Shown in pieces: positions 35,002-44,639 of a DNA stretch of 64,000 nt. The translations under genes were made by a program, and so were the position numbers. The stretch is from Thermonema lapsum (GTDB lineage: Bacteria; Bacteroidota; Bacteroidia; Cytophagales; Thermonemataceae). The notes under the pieces are model-generated. The model was given only the letters and a program-made list of their open reading frames with translations, searched no databases and was not told the DNA's origin. The stretch lies in contig NZ_JAASRN010000001.1 of assembly GCF_011761635.1 (NCBI RefSeq), positions 372,001 through 436,000 of the forward strand. The letters run 5' to 3'. Position 1 is the first letter of the stretch. Every line of letters starts with the position of its first letter.

Positions 35002-36198
35002 TCACTTAAATGCACGATAAATTGCTTGATTGAGTAAATAACCAGCTTCTTTTATCTCTTCTTCTGTGATGGTAAGAGGAGGAGCAATGCGTATGGATTG
35101 GTTGTTGAATAAAAACCAATCTACAATGATGCCTGACTGAAGAGCGTGTTGAATGGTCTTTTGTAGTTTTTCCCATGAGCCTATATCTACTGCCATCATA
35201 AGTCCTTTTCGTCGGATTTCTCTGATATGCGGGTTGTTGCTTAGTAGGTCTTCTATGAGTTGCCCTTTGGCTTCTACTTCTGGCAGTACTTCTTTGATGA
35301 TATGAAAAGCCGCCAAGCCAGCAGCACAACTTAAAGGGTGTCCTCCAAAGGTAGTGATGTGTCCCAATATAGGGTCGTGTGATAAAGTGTGCATAATTTC
35401 CTGTGGCGCTATAAATGCACCTAAAGGTAAGCCGCCCCCTAAGCTTTTGGCAGAGAGTAGGATATCAGGTGCTACTTCGTAATGCTCCAGCGCCCACCAA
35501 GTGCCTGTGCGTCCCATGCCGGTTTGTATTTCATCGAAAATAAGGAGTGTTCCCGTTTCTGTGCAGCGCTTGCGCAGTTGTTGCATCCATGTTTTGCTTG
35601 GAATCTGTATACCACACTCCGCACGGACTGGCTCGATGATGATGGCTGCGGTTTTTTGTGTTATTTTTTCTAAATCACTTTGACTTTCAATGTTAATATA
35701 TTTCACAAAAGGCAATAAAGGACGAAACGCCCGCTTATATGTTTCACTACTCTGTAGGGACAGTGCACCATGCGTAGAACCATGATAAGCATTCTTAACA
35801 GCAATGATTTCATACCTGCCAGTATATCGTTTTGCCAACTTCATAGCGCCTTCTACTGCCTCGGCTCCGGAGTTGGTAAAATAAACTGTATTCAAAGCAG
35901 GGGGGAGGGTAGAGGTGAGTGCCTGTGCAAAACACACTTGCGGCGCCTGCACATACTCGCCATATACCATTGTGTGGAGATATTTTTGTGCTTGTTCGCA
36001 AATAGCCTTCACGACTGCCGGATGTCCATGCCCCACATTACTTACAGCAATGCCAGAAATCAGGTCTATATATTTTTTACCATCTGTATCGTAGAGGTAA
36101 ATGCCTTCGGCACGTTCTATTTCCAACATAAGCGGTGCAGGGCTTGTTTGAGCAAGGTGCTGAAGAAACAATGCCCGGTAGTTGGCTATGTGTTTCAT
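35002..36198 (-). CDS. Class III aminotransferase (acetylornithine/ornithine-type)
   Basis: A 398-residue PLP enzyme. It shows FTNSGAEAVEGAMKLAKRYTGR (phosphate-binding), YHGSTHGALSLQ, LLIFDEIQTGMGRTGTWWALEHY (pyridine-contact Asp), the catalytic Lys in LLSAKSLGGGLPLGAF, and TTFGGHPLSCAA. These features fit the ArgD/RocD/GabT group. Substrate is not fixed by sequence; no arginine-biosynthesis gene is adjacent, and many Bacteroidota carry a lone copy like this one. The ATG at 36198 (MKHIANYRALF) is used; an upstream TTG at 36222 is less likely. Confidence 0.9.
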   Translation of the reverse strand: MKHIANYRALFLQHLAQTSPAPLMLEIERAEGIYLYDTDGKKYIDLISGIAVSNVGHGHPAVVKAICEQAQKYLHTMVYGEYVQAPQVCFAQALTSTLPPALNTVYFTNSGAEAVEGAMKLAKRYTGRYEIIAVKNAYHGSTHGALSLQSSETYKRAFRPLLPFVKYINIESQSDLEKITQKTAAIIIEPVRAECGIQIPSKTWMQQLRKRCTETGTLLIFDEIQTGMGRTGTWWALEHYEVAPDILLSAKSLGGGLPLGAFIAPQEIMHTLSHDPILGHITTFGGHPLSCAAGLAAFHIIKEVLPEVEAKGQLIEDLLSNNPHIREIRRKGLMMAVDIGSWEKLQKTIQHALQSGIIVDWFLFNNQSIRIAPPLTITEEEIKEAGYLLNQAIYRAFK

Positions 36199-36232
36199 GT
36201 TTCTTTTGGGTTGTTTTTGCAAAGTAAAGAAA

Positions 36233-36261
36233 AAGCCCTCACTCTATCGGCATGAGGGCTT
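36233..36261 (-). terminator. Terminator after pdxH
   Basis: Stem AAGCCCTCA (36233-36241) with TGAGGGCTT (36253-36261). On the minus strand the stem is followed by TTTCTTTACTTT, giving a standard intrinsic terminator between pdxH and the aminotransferase gene. Confidence 0.8.
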
Positions 36262-36290
36262 CAGGCTTTGTAGCTGCATAAACATGTTTA

Positions 36291-36932
36291 TCAAGGCGAT
36301 AGGCGGGCGATATGCCACACACCATTTTCTAAATGATAGCAAATGCGGTCATGCAGACGGTTGGGACGCCCCTGCCAAAATTCAAAATAGTCTGCTTCCA
36401 CAGCATAACCACCCCAGTAAGGAGGGCGTGGTATCATATCTGCCCCCTCGTATTGTTTGCTCACTTCTTCCATACGAGCTTCAAGGAACTGACGCCCTGG
36501 TATCTCTTCGCTTTGCATAGATACCCAAGCGCCAATCTGCGAGCCTCGTGGACGGCTGTGAAAGTATTCGTCGGAAGCTGCTTCCGATAGCTTCGACACT
36601 TTCCCTTCTATGCGCACTTGGCGCTCCAGTTCAGCCCAAAAGAAAGTGAGTGCAATCCAAGGGTGTTTAGCCAATTCTTTGCCTTTATTGCTCATGTAAT
36701 TGGTGAAGAAGATGAATCGGCTGTCTTCCACACCTTTTAATAATACAACGCGTCCTTTGGGGCGCCCGTCTAAGCCGATAGTGGAGGCATGCATGGCATT
36801 CGGTTCGAGCACTTCCGAACGGAGGGCTTCCTCAAACCATTGCAAAAACTGTTTGACTGGGTCTTTATGTACTTCGTGCTCGGACAATGCTCGACTGCTG
36901 TATTCTCGTCTGATTGAAGCTATTTTATCCAT
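36291..36932 (-). CDS. pdxH: Pyridoxamine 5'-phosphate oxidase
   Basis: A 213-residue FMN enzyme that oxidises pyridoxamine (or pyridoxine) phosphate to PLP. Family marks are DPVKQFLQWFEEAL, NAMHASTIGLDGRPKGRVVLLKG, FFTNYMSNKGKEL (FMN binding), ALTFFWAELERQVRIEGKV, the SRPRGSQIGAWVS motif and the C-terminal FEFWQGRPNRLHDR. The ATG at 36932 (MDKIAS) fits the family length; the reading from 36974 adds an unneeded leader. Its start is divergent from the DUF349 gene, and the two promoters must overlap. PLP from this enzyme would supply the adjacent aminotransferase. Confidence 0.95.
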   Translation of the reverse strand: MDKIASIRREYSSRALSEHEVHKDPVKQFLQWFEEALRSEVLEPNAMHASTIGLDGRPKGRVVLLKGVEDSRFIFFTNYMSNKGKELAKHPWIALTFFWAELERQVRIEGKVSKLSEAASDEYFHSRPRGSQIGAWVSMQSEEIPGRQFLEARMEEVSKQYEGADMIPRPPYWGGYAVEADYFEFWQGRPNRLHDRICYHLENGVWHIARLSP

Positions 36933-36938
36933 AATTAT

Positions 36939-36946
36939 TAACTTTG
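36939..36946 (+). promoter_or_regulatory. Predicted -7 element of the DUF349 gene
   Basis: TAACTTTG followed by C fits TAnnTTTGC. A TTG at 36914-36916 could be the -33 box at 22-nt spacing. Transcription would start near 36953. The element lies only 7 bp from the pdxH start codon on the other strand. Confidence 0.5.
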
Positions 36947-37009
36947 CGTTAAAATTGCTAAATTTAACAGGCATATAAAAGGGATTTCGTCATTTAAAAA
37001 ACGGAGCAT

Positions 37010-38899
37010 ATGAACTACGAAGAGAAAAGCCCGAAAATGGAGCAAGCGGCTCAAGAAGCCCCTCAAAGTCAAGAGGATGTGTTGACTAATCAAACAGAGA
37101 ACCAAGAGGTGGAAGAAGAAATGGAAGAAGAGGTAAGCCACGAAGAGGACGAGCTGCCGGAAGAAGATTATTCCACCTACTCAAAAGATGAGCTTTATGA
37201 AGCGCTGCGCGCAGCTCATCCGGTCAATAAACTATCGAAAGAAGAAGTAGAGCAATATTACCGTCTACTTACCAAAATAGAACCCTTCTTCAAGTCCATC
37301 GTGCAAGATGAGCGCGAGCAGGCGCTAGAAAAATTCCTCGCCGACGGTGGAGAGGCTGATGGGTTCGAATACCGTCCGGACGAAAAAACCAAACGTTTCT
37401 TTGAAATAGCCAAAGCGTTGCGCCAACGCCGGCAAGCCATACGGCAAGAACTGCAGGAAGCACTGCGAAACAACCTGAAGCGCAAGCAAGAAATACTTGA
37501 AGCGCTGCGCCACATAGTAGAAAGCATAGAGACGGAAGAAACCATACGACATGTAAAACACTTGCAGGCTGAGTGGCGAAAAACCGGACCAGTGCCTAAG
37601 CGTTTTGCGCGCGATTTGTGGGCGCGATACAACGCGCTCATCGACATGTTTTACAATAACTTATCAATCTTCCACGAACTGAAAGAGCTGGATAGAAAGA
37701 AAAATCTGGAAGCTAAGGAAGAGATATGTGCCAAAATAGAGGCGTTGGTGGAGTTGCCTGTCCGTGAGGCTTTCCGTCAGCTGAAAGTACTTCAGCAGGA
37801 ATATCGCCATGTGGGACCGGTACCGCAAGAAGCAAAAGCTGCTATTTGGGAGCGCTACAAAAAGGCAGTAAATGCCATTTATGAAAAACGACGCCGTGAA
37901 GACGAGTTATTCAAACAGCAGTTGCAAGAAAATCTTGCCAAGAAGAAAGCGCTGGTTGAAAAGCTTGCACCTTTTGCCGAATTTGACTCCGACCGTATCA
38001 AAGAATGGAATGCTAAAACAGATGAAATCAAAGCCATTCAGCAGGAATGGGAGGCAGTAGGACCAGTGCCTCAAGAAGAAGGCAAGGAGGTATCGAAGGC
38101 GTTCTGGAGTAAATTCAAACAATTCTTCAAGCGCAAAGGGGAGTTCTTCCAAAAACTGGATGCCGAGCGTCAAGAGCATCTTTTGAAAAAACAAGACCTT
38201 TTTGAGCAAGCGAAAGCCATTGTAGAGGGAGCCACCGAAGAAACCATAGAAGAAGCAGCTAAAAAACTGAAGAAACTGCAAGATGAGTGGCGCAAGATAG
38301 GCAGTGTACCCGAGAAAGCCCGTAAAAAGATAGAAGAGGGCTTCCGCAAGCTCATGAATGAGTTCTTCGATAAGCGAAGAGCCCTGCATAACAAAAAAGA
38401 AGAGGTTTTTGTAGAGAACCTTCAAAAGAAAGAGGCACTCATAGAGCAAATTAAGGCACGCACAGAGGAAGCATTAGCGGAAGTAAATCCGGAAGAAGAA
38501 ATAGAGCAATGGATAGAAGCATGGGTTGCTATAGGACATGTGCCGCACAAGGATATCTCTCGCATCCAAAATGCTTTCATCAAAGCAATGCATGAGCTGG
38601 TATTGCGCTTCCCCGGCTTGGATGAAGAAAGACGCGAAGAACTTGATTTATCTATCACTATACGTCTTGCCAAACACAAAGCAGGCGGTGAACGTAAGCT
38701 GCACCAAAAGCGTAATCAAATCGCACAAAAGATACGCAGTATACGTGAGGAAATAGACACCTTGCGTAATAACATTGAGTTTTTTGGTGATTCGCCCGAA
38801 GCCGCCAAGATGCGCGAAGCCTACGAAGAGCGCATTGCCAAAGCGCAAGAGCAACTTCATGTGCTCGAGAAGAAGCTGGAGCTGATAAACAGTATTTAG
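37010..38899 (+). CDS. DUF349 repeat protein
   Basis: A 629-residue, very charged cytoplasmic protein. Residues 1-60 are acidic and disordered. Five DUF349 repeats follow, each with the W(R/E)..G.VP core: LQAEWRKTGPVPKRFARDLW, LQQEYRHVGPVPQEAKAAIW, IQQEWEAVGPVPQEEGKEVS, LQDEWRKIGSVPEKARKKIE and WIEAWVAIGHVPHKDISRIQ. The C-terminal 100 residues are predicted coiled coil (EEIDTLRNNIEFF region). The family is nearly universal in Bacteroidota, but its function is not established as far as I know. It is monocistronic with its own terminator. Confidence 0.93.
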   Translation: MNYEEKSPKMEQAAQEAPQSQEDVLTNQTENQEVEEEMEEEVSHEEDELPEEDYSTYSKDELYEALRAAHPVNKLSKEEVEQYYRLLTKIEPFFKSIVQDEREQALEKFLADGGEADGFEYRPDEKTKRFFEIAKALRQRRQAIRQELQEALRNNLKRKQEILEALRHIVESIETEETIRHVKHLQAEWRKTGPVPKRFARDLWARYNALIDMFYNNLSIFHELKELDRKKNLEAKEEICAKIEALVELPVREAFRQLKVLQQEYRHVGPVPQEAKAAIWERYKKAVNAIYEKRRREDELFKQQLQENLAKKKALVEKLAPFAEFDSDRIKEWNAKTDEIKAIQQEWEAVGPVPQEEGKEVSKAFWSKFKQFFKRKGEFFQKLDAERQEHLLKKQDLFEQAKAIVEGATEETIEEAAKKLKKLQDEWRKIGSVPEKARKKIEEGFRKLMNEFFDKRRALHNKKEEVFVENLQKKEALIEQIKARTEEALAEVNPEEEIEQWIEAWVAIGHVPHKDISRIQNAFIKAMHELVLRFPGLDEERREELDLSITIRLAKHKAGGERKLHQKRNQIAQKIRSIREEIDTLRNNIEFFGDSPEAAKMREAYEERIAKAQEQLHVLEKKLELINSI

Positions 38900-38918
38900 T
38901 TCAATGAATACACCAAGC

Positions 38919-38949
38919 AAGAGAGACCGAGCATTTGGTCTCTCTTTTT
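38919..38949 (+). terminator. Terminator after DUF349 gene
   Basis: Stem AAGAGAGACC / GGTCTCTCTT with an 8-nt loop, followed by a T run. Confidence 0.88.
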
Positions 38950-39276
38950 GTTTATTTTCCTCTTATTTCCATGCAATATTTTTTATCTAAGTAACTTTGC
39001 TAAATCCAGATACTTAGAGGCTTAGATGCCCGACTTCCAGCATAAGCGATACCATCAAAGCAAAGTATGTTGGGAGCAATTACTTCAAACACACTTCAAA
39101 CAAACAATATCATGCCTCTCTTTGATGACGAGTGGATATGGCACTTACTTGTGTTTGTAACGACCATAGCAAGAAAGTCAAAAGTATGCTGCAATAAATT
39201 ATAGAAATTATCTGTCAAAGATGTTTACATGTGTACTATACAACTAAATAAAAAGTATAACTTTTGCCCATATTTT
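38950..39276. other. Gene-free stretch with an inverted repeat and a lone -7-like box
   Basis: No convincing protein gene. CTAAGTA (38987-38993) and TACTTAG (39011-39017) form a 7-bp inverted repeat, and ATCTAAG / CTTAGAT extends it with gaps. TAACTTTGC at 38992-39000 overlaps the left arm and matches the promoter -7 pattern, although no -33 box is visible. Two very short ORFs (from 39026 and about 39111) have no recognisable content. A small RNA gene or decayed sequence are both possible. Confidence 0.35.
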
Positions 39277-39284
39277 TACGTTTG
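39277..39284 (+). promoter_or_regulatory. Predicted -7 element of the small lipoprotein gene
   Basis: TACGTTTG followed by C matches TAnnTTTGC. A -33 box at standard spacing is not clear. The start would be near 39291, 18 nt before the ATG at 39309. Confidence 0.45.
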
Positions 39285-39308
39285 CTTAACTAAATTAGAT
39301 ATTTGAAC

Positions 39309-39668
39309 ATGAAACTACTTTTGAAAAAAAATATAAACATACTGTTAACTTGTATTCTATTGGCGGGGACGAGTGCTTGTGCCAAGCGGTGTCAAGTGAG
39401 CGGTTGCATGATTGTTGACGATCACACGCACTTCTTTGGTGCGGAAAATGCTAAAGATGGTAGCTTGGTTGATCGGTCAAAGGTGAATACCAAAGATTTG
39501 AAAGTTTATAGTGGCACCGTTTGGTGGCGGAGGATATTCAAAAAAAGCTATAGAACCGACGAAGGAAAACGCTACAAAGTGTTTGATAAAGAAAAAAACA
39601 CGGGTTTGGATAAGCATCAGATAAACAAAATATCGCTGCAAAAACAGAAGGGAGGTTTCGATAAGTAA
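39309..39668 (+). CDS. Small basic lipoprotein of unknown function
   Basis: A 119-residue protein. The signal peptide (MKLLLKKNINILLTCILLAG) ends in TSAC, a good lipobox. The mature part contains HTHFFGAENAKDG and is rich in Lys (SKVNTKDLKVYSG, KKSYRTDEGKRYKVFDKEK), ending KQKGGFDK. The Cys-rich start of the mature chain (CAKRCQVSGC) is unusual. I do not recognise the family. It lies upstream of gyrA but is separated from it by a strong terminator. The ATG at 39309 is chosen over a TTG two codons earlier. Confidence 0.7.
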   Translation: MKLLLKKNINILLTCILLAGTSACAKRCQVSGCMIVDDHTHFFGAENAKDGSLVDRSKVNTKDLKVYSGTVWWRRIFKKSYRTDEGKRYKVFDKEKNTGLDKHQINKISLQKQKGGFDK

Positions 39669-39685
39669 GAAGTACCTTACCCAAC

Positions 39686-39722
39686 AAAAGGGCTGTTTTG
39701 ATAGGAGAAACAGCCCTTTTTT
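39686..39722 (+). terminator. Terminator between lipoprotein gene and gyrA
   Basis: A 13-bp stem AAAAGGGCTGTTT / AAACAGCCCTTTT with a 9-nt loop and a T run. It ends 40 bp before the gyrA start. Confidence 0.9.
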
Positions 39723-39761
39723 CGTATCTTGCCCCGGCTATGACCGTTTTCAATAGGACTT

Positions 39762-42281
39762 ATGAAAAGTAGTATTTCTATGAATGAGCAACCCAATGTT
39801 ATTCCTATCAATATAGAAGATGAAATGCGCACGGCTTACATCGACTACTCTATGTCGGTGATTGTGTCGCGTGCCTTACCCGATGTGCGTGATGGACTTA
39901 AACCAGTGCACCGCCGTGTATTATATGGCATGGCAGAACTGGGCTTGTACCATAACAAACCCTACAAAAAGTCTGCGCGTATTGTGGGAGAAGTACTGGG
40001 TAAGTATCACCCGCATGGCGATGCCTCGGTCTATGACACTATGGTACGTATGGCTCAGGAGTGGTCTTTGCGCTACCCTTTAGTGGATGGTCAAGGTAAC
40101 TTTGGCTCTATAGATGGAGACTCGCCAGCTGCTATGCGTTACACCGAAGCACGGCTAAAACGCATAGCAGAGGAGCTTTTGGCTGACATCAACAAAGATA
40201 CGGTTGACTTTCAGCCCAATTTCGACGATTCCTTGCAAGAGCCCACTGTCTTGCCTGCCAAAATACCTAACCTGCTCATGAATGGTGCATCTGGTATTGC
40301 CGTTGGTATGGCTACCAACATGGCACCACACAACCTTACAGAATTGGTTCATGGTATTTTAGCTTACATAGATAACCCCGATATTACCATTGAAGAGCTG
40401 ATGCAACATATTCCCGCTCCTGACTTCCCTACGGGTGGTATCATTTATGGTTATAAAGGAGTGAAATCAGCCTATAAAACAGGTAAGGGGCGTGTGGTGA
40501 TTCGTGGGCGTGCCGAAGTGGAAGAAACCAAAAACGGAAAGCAGCAAATCGTCGTTACAGAAATTCCCTATATGGTCAATAAAGCCTCTATGATTGAAAA
40601 GACGGCGGAGCTTATCAATGAAAAAGTAATTGAGGGAATTTCAGATTTGCGCGATGAATCGGACCGACAAGGTTTGCGTATTGTTTATGAATTAAAACAA
40701 GGGGCTATTCCGCAAGTGGTACTTAATAACTTATATAAACACACCCAACTTCAGTCTTCGTTTAGCATCAACAACGTGGCTTTAGTAAAAGGGCGCCCCG
40801 TAGTGCTTAATCTCAAAGATTTGATTTATCACTTTGTGGAACATAGACATGAAGTGGTAGTGCGTCGTGCCCGTTATGACCTAAACGAAGCAGAAAAGCG
40901 CATTCATATATTGAAAGGTTATTTGGTAGCACTCGACCATCTCGATGAGGTCATTCAACTGATTCGAGCAGCCATGGACCCCGATACTGCCAAACAGCAG
41001 CTTATAGAGCGCTTTGCCTTGTCGGAAATACAAGCCAAAGCTATTTTGGACATGCGTCTGCAGCGCTTGACAGGCTTAGAGCGCAACAAAATCATAGAAG
41101 AGCACGACAGGGTAGCAGCCCAAATCAAAGAGCTGAAAGAAATCTTGGATAACAAATCCAAACGCATGGACATCATTAAGGAAGAGTTGCGTGAAATACA
41201 ACAAAAATATGGCGATGAACGCCGTACGGATATTGTCCATGCCGCCGGAGATATCTCTATCGAAGATATGATTCCAGACGAAGCGATGGTCATTACCGTA
41301 TCGCATCAAGGATACATAAAAAGAACACCGCTTGCAGAGTACAGGACACAGAGCCGGGGAGGAGTAGGTGCCAAAGGGGTTTCTACTAAAGATGATGATT
41401 TTACAGAACACCTTTTTATCGCTTCCAATCACAACTACCTGCTTATATTTACCGAGTTTGGTAAGGTATATTGGCTGAAGGTGTATCAAATACCGGAAGG
41501 TAGCAAAACATCTAAAGGTAGAGCCATTCAAAACTTGATACAAATAGAACCGGACGACAAGATAAGAACCATCCTGAATGTCCCCAGCTTGGATGATGAA
41601 GACTACATAAATAATCACTATGTGATTATGTGTACTGAGCAGGGCACAATCAAGAAAACTTCACTCGAAGCTTATTCTCGTCCACGCCAAACTGGAATCA
41701 ATGCCATCAATATAGTGGACGGCGATCGCCTGTTGGATGTAGAAATTACAGATGGCGATGCTCATATCATCATAGCCACCCGTGAAGGACAGGCAATTCA
41801 TTTTCATGAGTCGGATGTGCGCCCCATGGGAAGAACCGCTACCGGGGTGAGGGGGATAAGCCTTGCCGAAGGTGATGTCGTAGTAGGTATGGTTTGTGTG
41901 TCTAATGAAGAGGAAGATTTGTTGGTCGTTTCAGAAAAAGGCTATGGTAAACGCTCCAAAGTGAGCGACTACCGCATTACCCGCCGTGGTGGTAAGGGGG
42001 TGCGCACCATGAATATTACAGGAAAAACCGGTAAGTTGGTTGGTATTAAAGCCGTAAGTGATGAGGATGAAATTATGATTATCAATAAATCGGGTATCAC
42101 TATCAGAATGCGAGTAAGTGATATACGTGTAATGGGACGTGCCACCCAAGGGGTGCGTCTTATTAAGTTGACAAAAAAAGACGATATATCCTCTATTGCA
42201 AAAGTCGATAAAGACAACGAAGAAGGGGATACACCCAAAAGCTTTTCACAAGAGAATACACTGCAGGATTCAGTAGAATAG
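39762..42281 (+). CDS. gyrA: DNA gyrase subunit A
   Basis: An 839-residue type IIA topoisomerase subunit, which cuts and rejoins DNA during negative supercoiling. It has the family start [20 protein letters not shown], the catalytic Tyr in [10 protein letters not shown], and a C-terminal pinwheel with the GyrA box RRGGKG near the end of the domain. This box distinguishes GyrA from ParC. The quinolone-resistance region reads [10 protein letters not shown]: Ala88 stands where E. coli GyrA has Ser83, while the Asp equivalent to E. coli Asp87 is kept. The tail is acidic. ATG codons at 39762 and 39780 are both possible. The next gene follows after 23 bp. Confidence 0.97.
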   Translation: MKSSISMNEQPNVIPINIEDEMRTAYIDYSMSVIVSRALPDVRDGLKPVHRRVLYGMAELGLYHNKPYKKSARIVGEVLGKYHPHGDASVYDTMVRMAQEWSLRYPLVDGQGNFGSIDGDSPAAMRYTEARLKRIAEELLADINKDTVDFQPNFDDSLQEPTVLPAKIPNLLMNGASGIAVGMATNMAPHNLTELVHGILAYIDNPDITIEELMQHIPAPDFPTGGIIYGYKGVKSAYKTGKGRVVIRGRAEVEETKNGKQQIVVTEIPYMVNKASMIEKTAELINEKVIEGISDLRDESDRQGLRIVYELKQGAIPQVVLNNLYKHTQLQSSFSINNVALVKGRPVVLNLKDLIYHFVEHRHEVVVRRARYDLNEAEKRIHILKGYLVALDHLDEVIQLIRAAMDPDTAKQQLIERFALSEIQAKAILDMRLQRLTGLERNKIIEEHDRVAAQIKELKEILDNKSKRMDIIKEELREIQQKYGDERRTDIVHAAGDISIEDMIPDEAMVITVSHQGYIKRTPLAEYRTQSRGGVGAKGVSTKDDDFTEHLFIASNHNYLLIFTEFGKVYWLKVYQIPEGSKTSKGRAIQNLIQIEPDDKIRTILNVPSLDDEDYINNHYVIMCTEQGTIKKTSLEAYSRPRQTGINAINIVDGDRLLDVEITDGDAHIIIATREGQAIHFHESDVRPMGRTATGVRGISLAEGDVVVGMVCVSNEEEDLLVVSEKGYGKRSKVSDYRITRRGGKGVRTMNITGKTGKLVGIKAVSDEDEIMIINKSGITIRMRVSDIRVMGRATQGVRLIKLTKKDDISSIAKVDKDNEEGDTPKSFSQENTLQDSVE

Positions 42282-42304
42282 TTTAAATAAAAAATCGAAC
42301 AAAG

Positions 42305-43363
42305 ATGAAAAAAAGTGCTTTATCTATCTTTCTTTTCCTTGTGAGCATCGTTGTTGTACATGCCCAAGGAGGTCTGGGTAATGCCATTATGGCTTACGAA
42401 GCTGGTAAACTGAACCAGGCAAAAGCAGCCATCGATGAGGCTATCAAAAACCCAAAAGCCTCGACGAAATCAAAGACCTGGTATTATTATGGCAAGATAT
42501 ACGCAGGCATTGCTTCTGACCCCACTGGCTTGTTCATTAACTTAGACAAAGACGCGACCTTCAAAGCTTATGAAGGCTTCAAGAAAGCCATGGAATTAGA
42601 GCCTGAGAAGAAGGGGTATTATAATGACGCTAAGGCAGAAATGGAGCAGCTGTATGCCATCGCATTGAACCGTGCAGTTGCTTTCTACCAAGAACAAGAC
42701 CTTGATAATGCTTTGAAAAACCTTGAACTCTCTTTGAATATACAGCCCAAAGACACTACTGCACTTATCTATTCTGCAGCCATGGCTTATGAAGCTGACA
42801 AAAAAGATAAGTATGTAGCTTATACTAAGCGCTTTCTTGAATTAGACGATGTGTCTTATGGGCGTAAGGCTGAGCATTACTATAATCTGATTTTGGTTCT
42901 GTATAGTGAGCTTAAGAAGCCAGAAGAAGCTATCGCCATTATAGAAATGGGCTTGAAAGAAAATCCTAAGGATGCACGCTTATACGAACTGGCAGCTGCT
43001 ATATACGATGAGCAAGGAGATGCAGAAAAGGCATTTGAATACTACAGAAAAGGTGCAGACCTGTTTCCTGATAACTTTGTACTCAATGCCAATACAGGTT
43101 TTGCCTATTACAACCAAGCTGTTTTGGTGGCAGAGGAAGTCGAAAATATGAGTAAAAGCTTAAAGAAAGAAGAGACGGAAGCAAAACTAAAGCAAATGGA
43201 TGAATTGCTGAAAAAAGCACTGCCTTATTTGGAACGTGCCCACAAAGCCAATTCTGAAAACAAAGATGTTATCACGGTTTTGAGCAAAATTTACTACCGC
43301 CTGAAAATGGAAGACAAGGGCAAAGCGATGGATGCTAAATTGAAAGCATTGGGAGCGAATTGA
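42305..43363 (+). CDS. Exported TPR protein
   Basis: A 352-residue protein with a signal peptide (MKKSALSIFLFLVSIVVVHAQ) and TPR-type helix pairs throughout: ALNRAVAFYQEQDLDNALKNLE, LYELAAAIYDEQGDAEKAFEYY and TGFAYYNQAVLVAEEVENM. Near the C-terminus a charged coiled coil (about 275-300) precedes the last helices. TPR proteins of this kind form periplasmic scaffolds in Bacteroidota; no partner is evident. It follows gyrA by 23 bp, and the pair may share a transcript. A GC-rich terminator lies downstream. Confidence 0.85.
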   Translation: MKKSALSIFLFLVSIVVVHAQGGLGNAIMAYEAGKLNQAKAAIDEAIKNPKASTKSKTWYYYGKIYAGIASDPTGLFINLDKDATFKAYEGFKKAMELEPEKKGYYNDAKAEMEQLYAIALNRAVAFYQEQDLDNALKNLELSLNIQPKDTTALIYSAAMAYEADKKDKYVAYTKRFLELDDVSYGRKAEHYYNLILVLYSELKKPEEAIAIIEMGLKENPKDARLYELAAAIYDEQGDAEKAFEYYRKGADLFPDNFVLNANTGFAYYNQAVLVAEEVENMSKSLKKEETEAKLKQMDELLKKALPYLERAHKANSENKDVITVLSKIYYRLKMEDKGKAMDAKLKALGAN

Positions 43364-43388
43364 TAAAATAAAAGTTAACCCAAAGCAT

Positions 43389-43408
43389 AGGGGGCTAAAT
43401 GCCCCCTT
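43389..43408. terminator. Terminator between convergent TPR and thiolase genes
   Basis: Stem AGGGGGC / GCCCCCT with a 5-nt loop and A+T-rich flanks on both sides (ATA before, TATCTTTT after). Confidence 0.75.
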
Positions 43409-43428
43409 ATCTTTTATGATGTTTTGTT

Positions 43429-44607
43429 CTACACACGCTCCACGATGATAGAAGTAGCGCCTCCTCCTCCGTTACAAATCGCTATTTGTCCATATTTGGC
43501 ATTCTTCTGTTGCAATACATTGAGTAGAGTAGTCATGATTCTGGCACCAGAGCAGCCCAGAGGGTGTCCGATAGATACAGCCCCTCCAAAGATATTCATC
43601 TTGTCTATAGGCACCTCCATGAGTTTACTGAAGGCAAGGGCTACTACTGCAAAAGCTTCGTTCACTTCAAAGTACTCAATATCGTCTTTTGATAAGCCAG
43701 CACGCTGAAGCGCTTTGTTGGCAGCAGCTACCGGAGCAGTAGTGAACCACTGAGGTTCTTGCGCAGCATCGGCGTAGGCAACTACCTTGGCTATGGGCTT
43801 TACCCCCAGTTCTTCTGCTTTTTCTTTACTCATAAGCACCAAGGCAGCGGCTCCGTCGTTGATGGTTGAGGCATTAGCTGCTGTCACTGTTCCGTCGGGT
43901 GTGAACGCCGGACGCAATGAAGGTATCTTCTCGAAGATTACTTTTTTATATTCTTCATCTTCTTCAACAACTACACTACCCTTATGACTTTTCACTTCTA
44001 CAGGTACTATCTCATTTTTGAAATAACCCTTTTCGGTGGCTTCTGCTGCCAGCTTATAGGAGCGTATGGCGTACTCGTCTTGCTCTTCTCGGCTGATGCC
44101 ATACTTCTTGGCAGTAGCATCACCATAGCAGCCCATGGCACCTTTATCATAGGCATCTTCTAATCCATCTTTAGCCAAGCCGTCGATGAGTTCGGCATGC
44201 CCATATTTGTATCCAAAGCGGGCTTTGGGTACGTAGTAAGGTATGTTGCTCATACTTTCCATGCCACCAGCTACCACAATATCAGCATTGCCGGTCATGA
44301 TGCTTTGAGCTGCAAAAACAATGGCTTTAGCGCCGGAAGCACACACCTTGTTGATGGTAGTGCAAGGCGTTGCTTTGGAAAGCCCTGCATAAAGGGCAGC
44401 TTGGCGCGCGGGTGCTTGCCCTAAATTGGCACTCACCACATTTCCCATAAATACTTCTTCAACGGAATCGAAAGCAATACCTGCTTTCTCTACGGCACCT
44501 TTGATGGCTATTGCCCCTAATTCAGTGGCTGATAGGCTTGAAAGGGAACCTCCAAAACTACCTAAAGGAGTACGAACAGCTGAGACGATGTAAACTTCTT
44601 TACCCAT
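43429..44607 (-). CDS. atoB: Acetyl-CoA acetyltransferase (thiolase)
   Basis: A 392-residue thiolase that condenses two acetyl-CoA to acetoacetyl-CoA or runs the reverse step. The nucleophilic Cys is in INKVCASGAKAI (residues 85-96), the second motif is GGMESMSNIPYYVP, then NEAFAVVA, GGAVSIGHPLGCSGAR (catalytic His) and the C-terminal Cys in ICNGGGGATS. Length and motifs match biosynthetic thiolases such as AtoB/PhaA, though degradative FadA-type use is not excluded. The 3-hydroxyacyl-CoA dehydrogenase at 57003 could act with it. The ATG at 44607 (MGKEVYIVSAVRTP) is standard for the family. Confidence 0.93.
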   Translation of the reverse strand: MGKEVYIVSAVRTPLGSFGGSLSSLSATELGAIAIKGAVEKAGIAFDSVEEVFMGNVVSANLGQAPARQAALYAGLSKATPCTTINKVCASGAKAIVFAAQSIMTGNADIVVAGGMESMSNIPYYVPKARFGYKYGHAELIDGLAKDGLEDAYDKGAMGCYGDATAKKYGISREEQDEYAIRSYKLAAEATEKGYFKNEIVPVEVKSHKGSVVVEEDEEYKKVIFEKIPSLRPAFTPDGTVTAANASTINDGAAALVLMSKEKAEELGVKPIAKVVAYADAAQEPQWFTTAPVAAANKALQRAGLSKDDIEYFEVNEAFAVVALAFSKLMEVPIDKMNIFGGAVSIGHPLGCSGARIMTTLLNVLQQKNAKYGQIAICNGGGGATSIIVERV

Positions 44608-44629
44608 AAGAATATTTTTTTGATTGGTA

Positions 44630-44637
44630 CAAATATA
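44630..44637 (-). promoter_or_regulatory. Predicted -7 element of the thiolase gene
   Basis: The minus strand reads TATATTTG, an exact TAnnTTTG match, 22 nt upstream of the thiolase ATG. A -33 box is not clear. The gene may therefore have its own start in addition to read-through from the upstream Bat-like genes. Confidence 0.45.
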
Positions 44638-44639
44638 CA

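Noticed and set aside
37010-38899. CRISPR array or DNA-level tandem repeats in the DUF349 gene
   Set aside because: Repetition is at protein level only, with long diverged units; no direct repeats with regular spacers exist here or elsewhere in the window.
38950-39210. Transposase remnant in the gene-free region
   Set aside because: Two short ORFs (44 and 30 residues) were translated by eye and show no DDE, HUH or serine-recombinase motif, and no target-site duplication was found.
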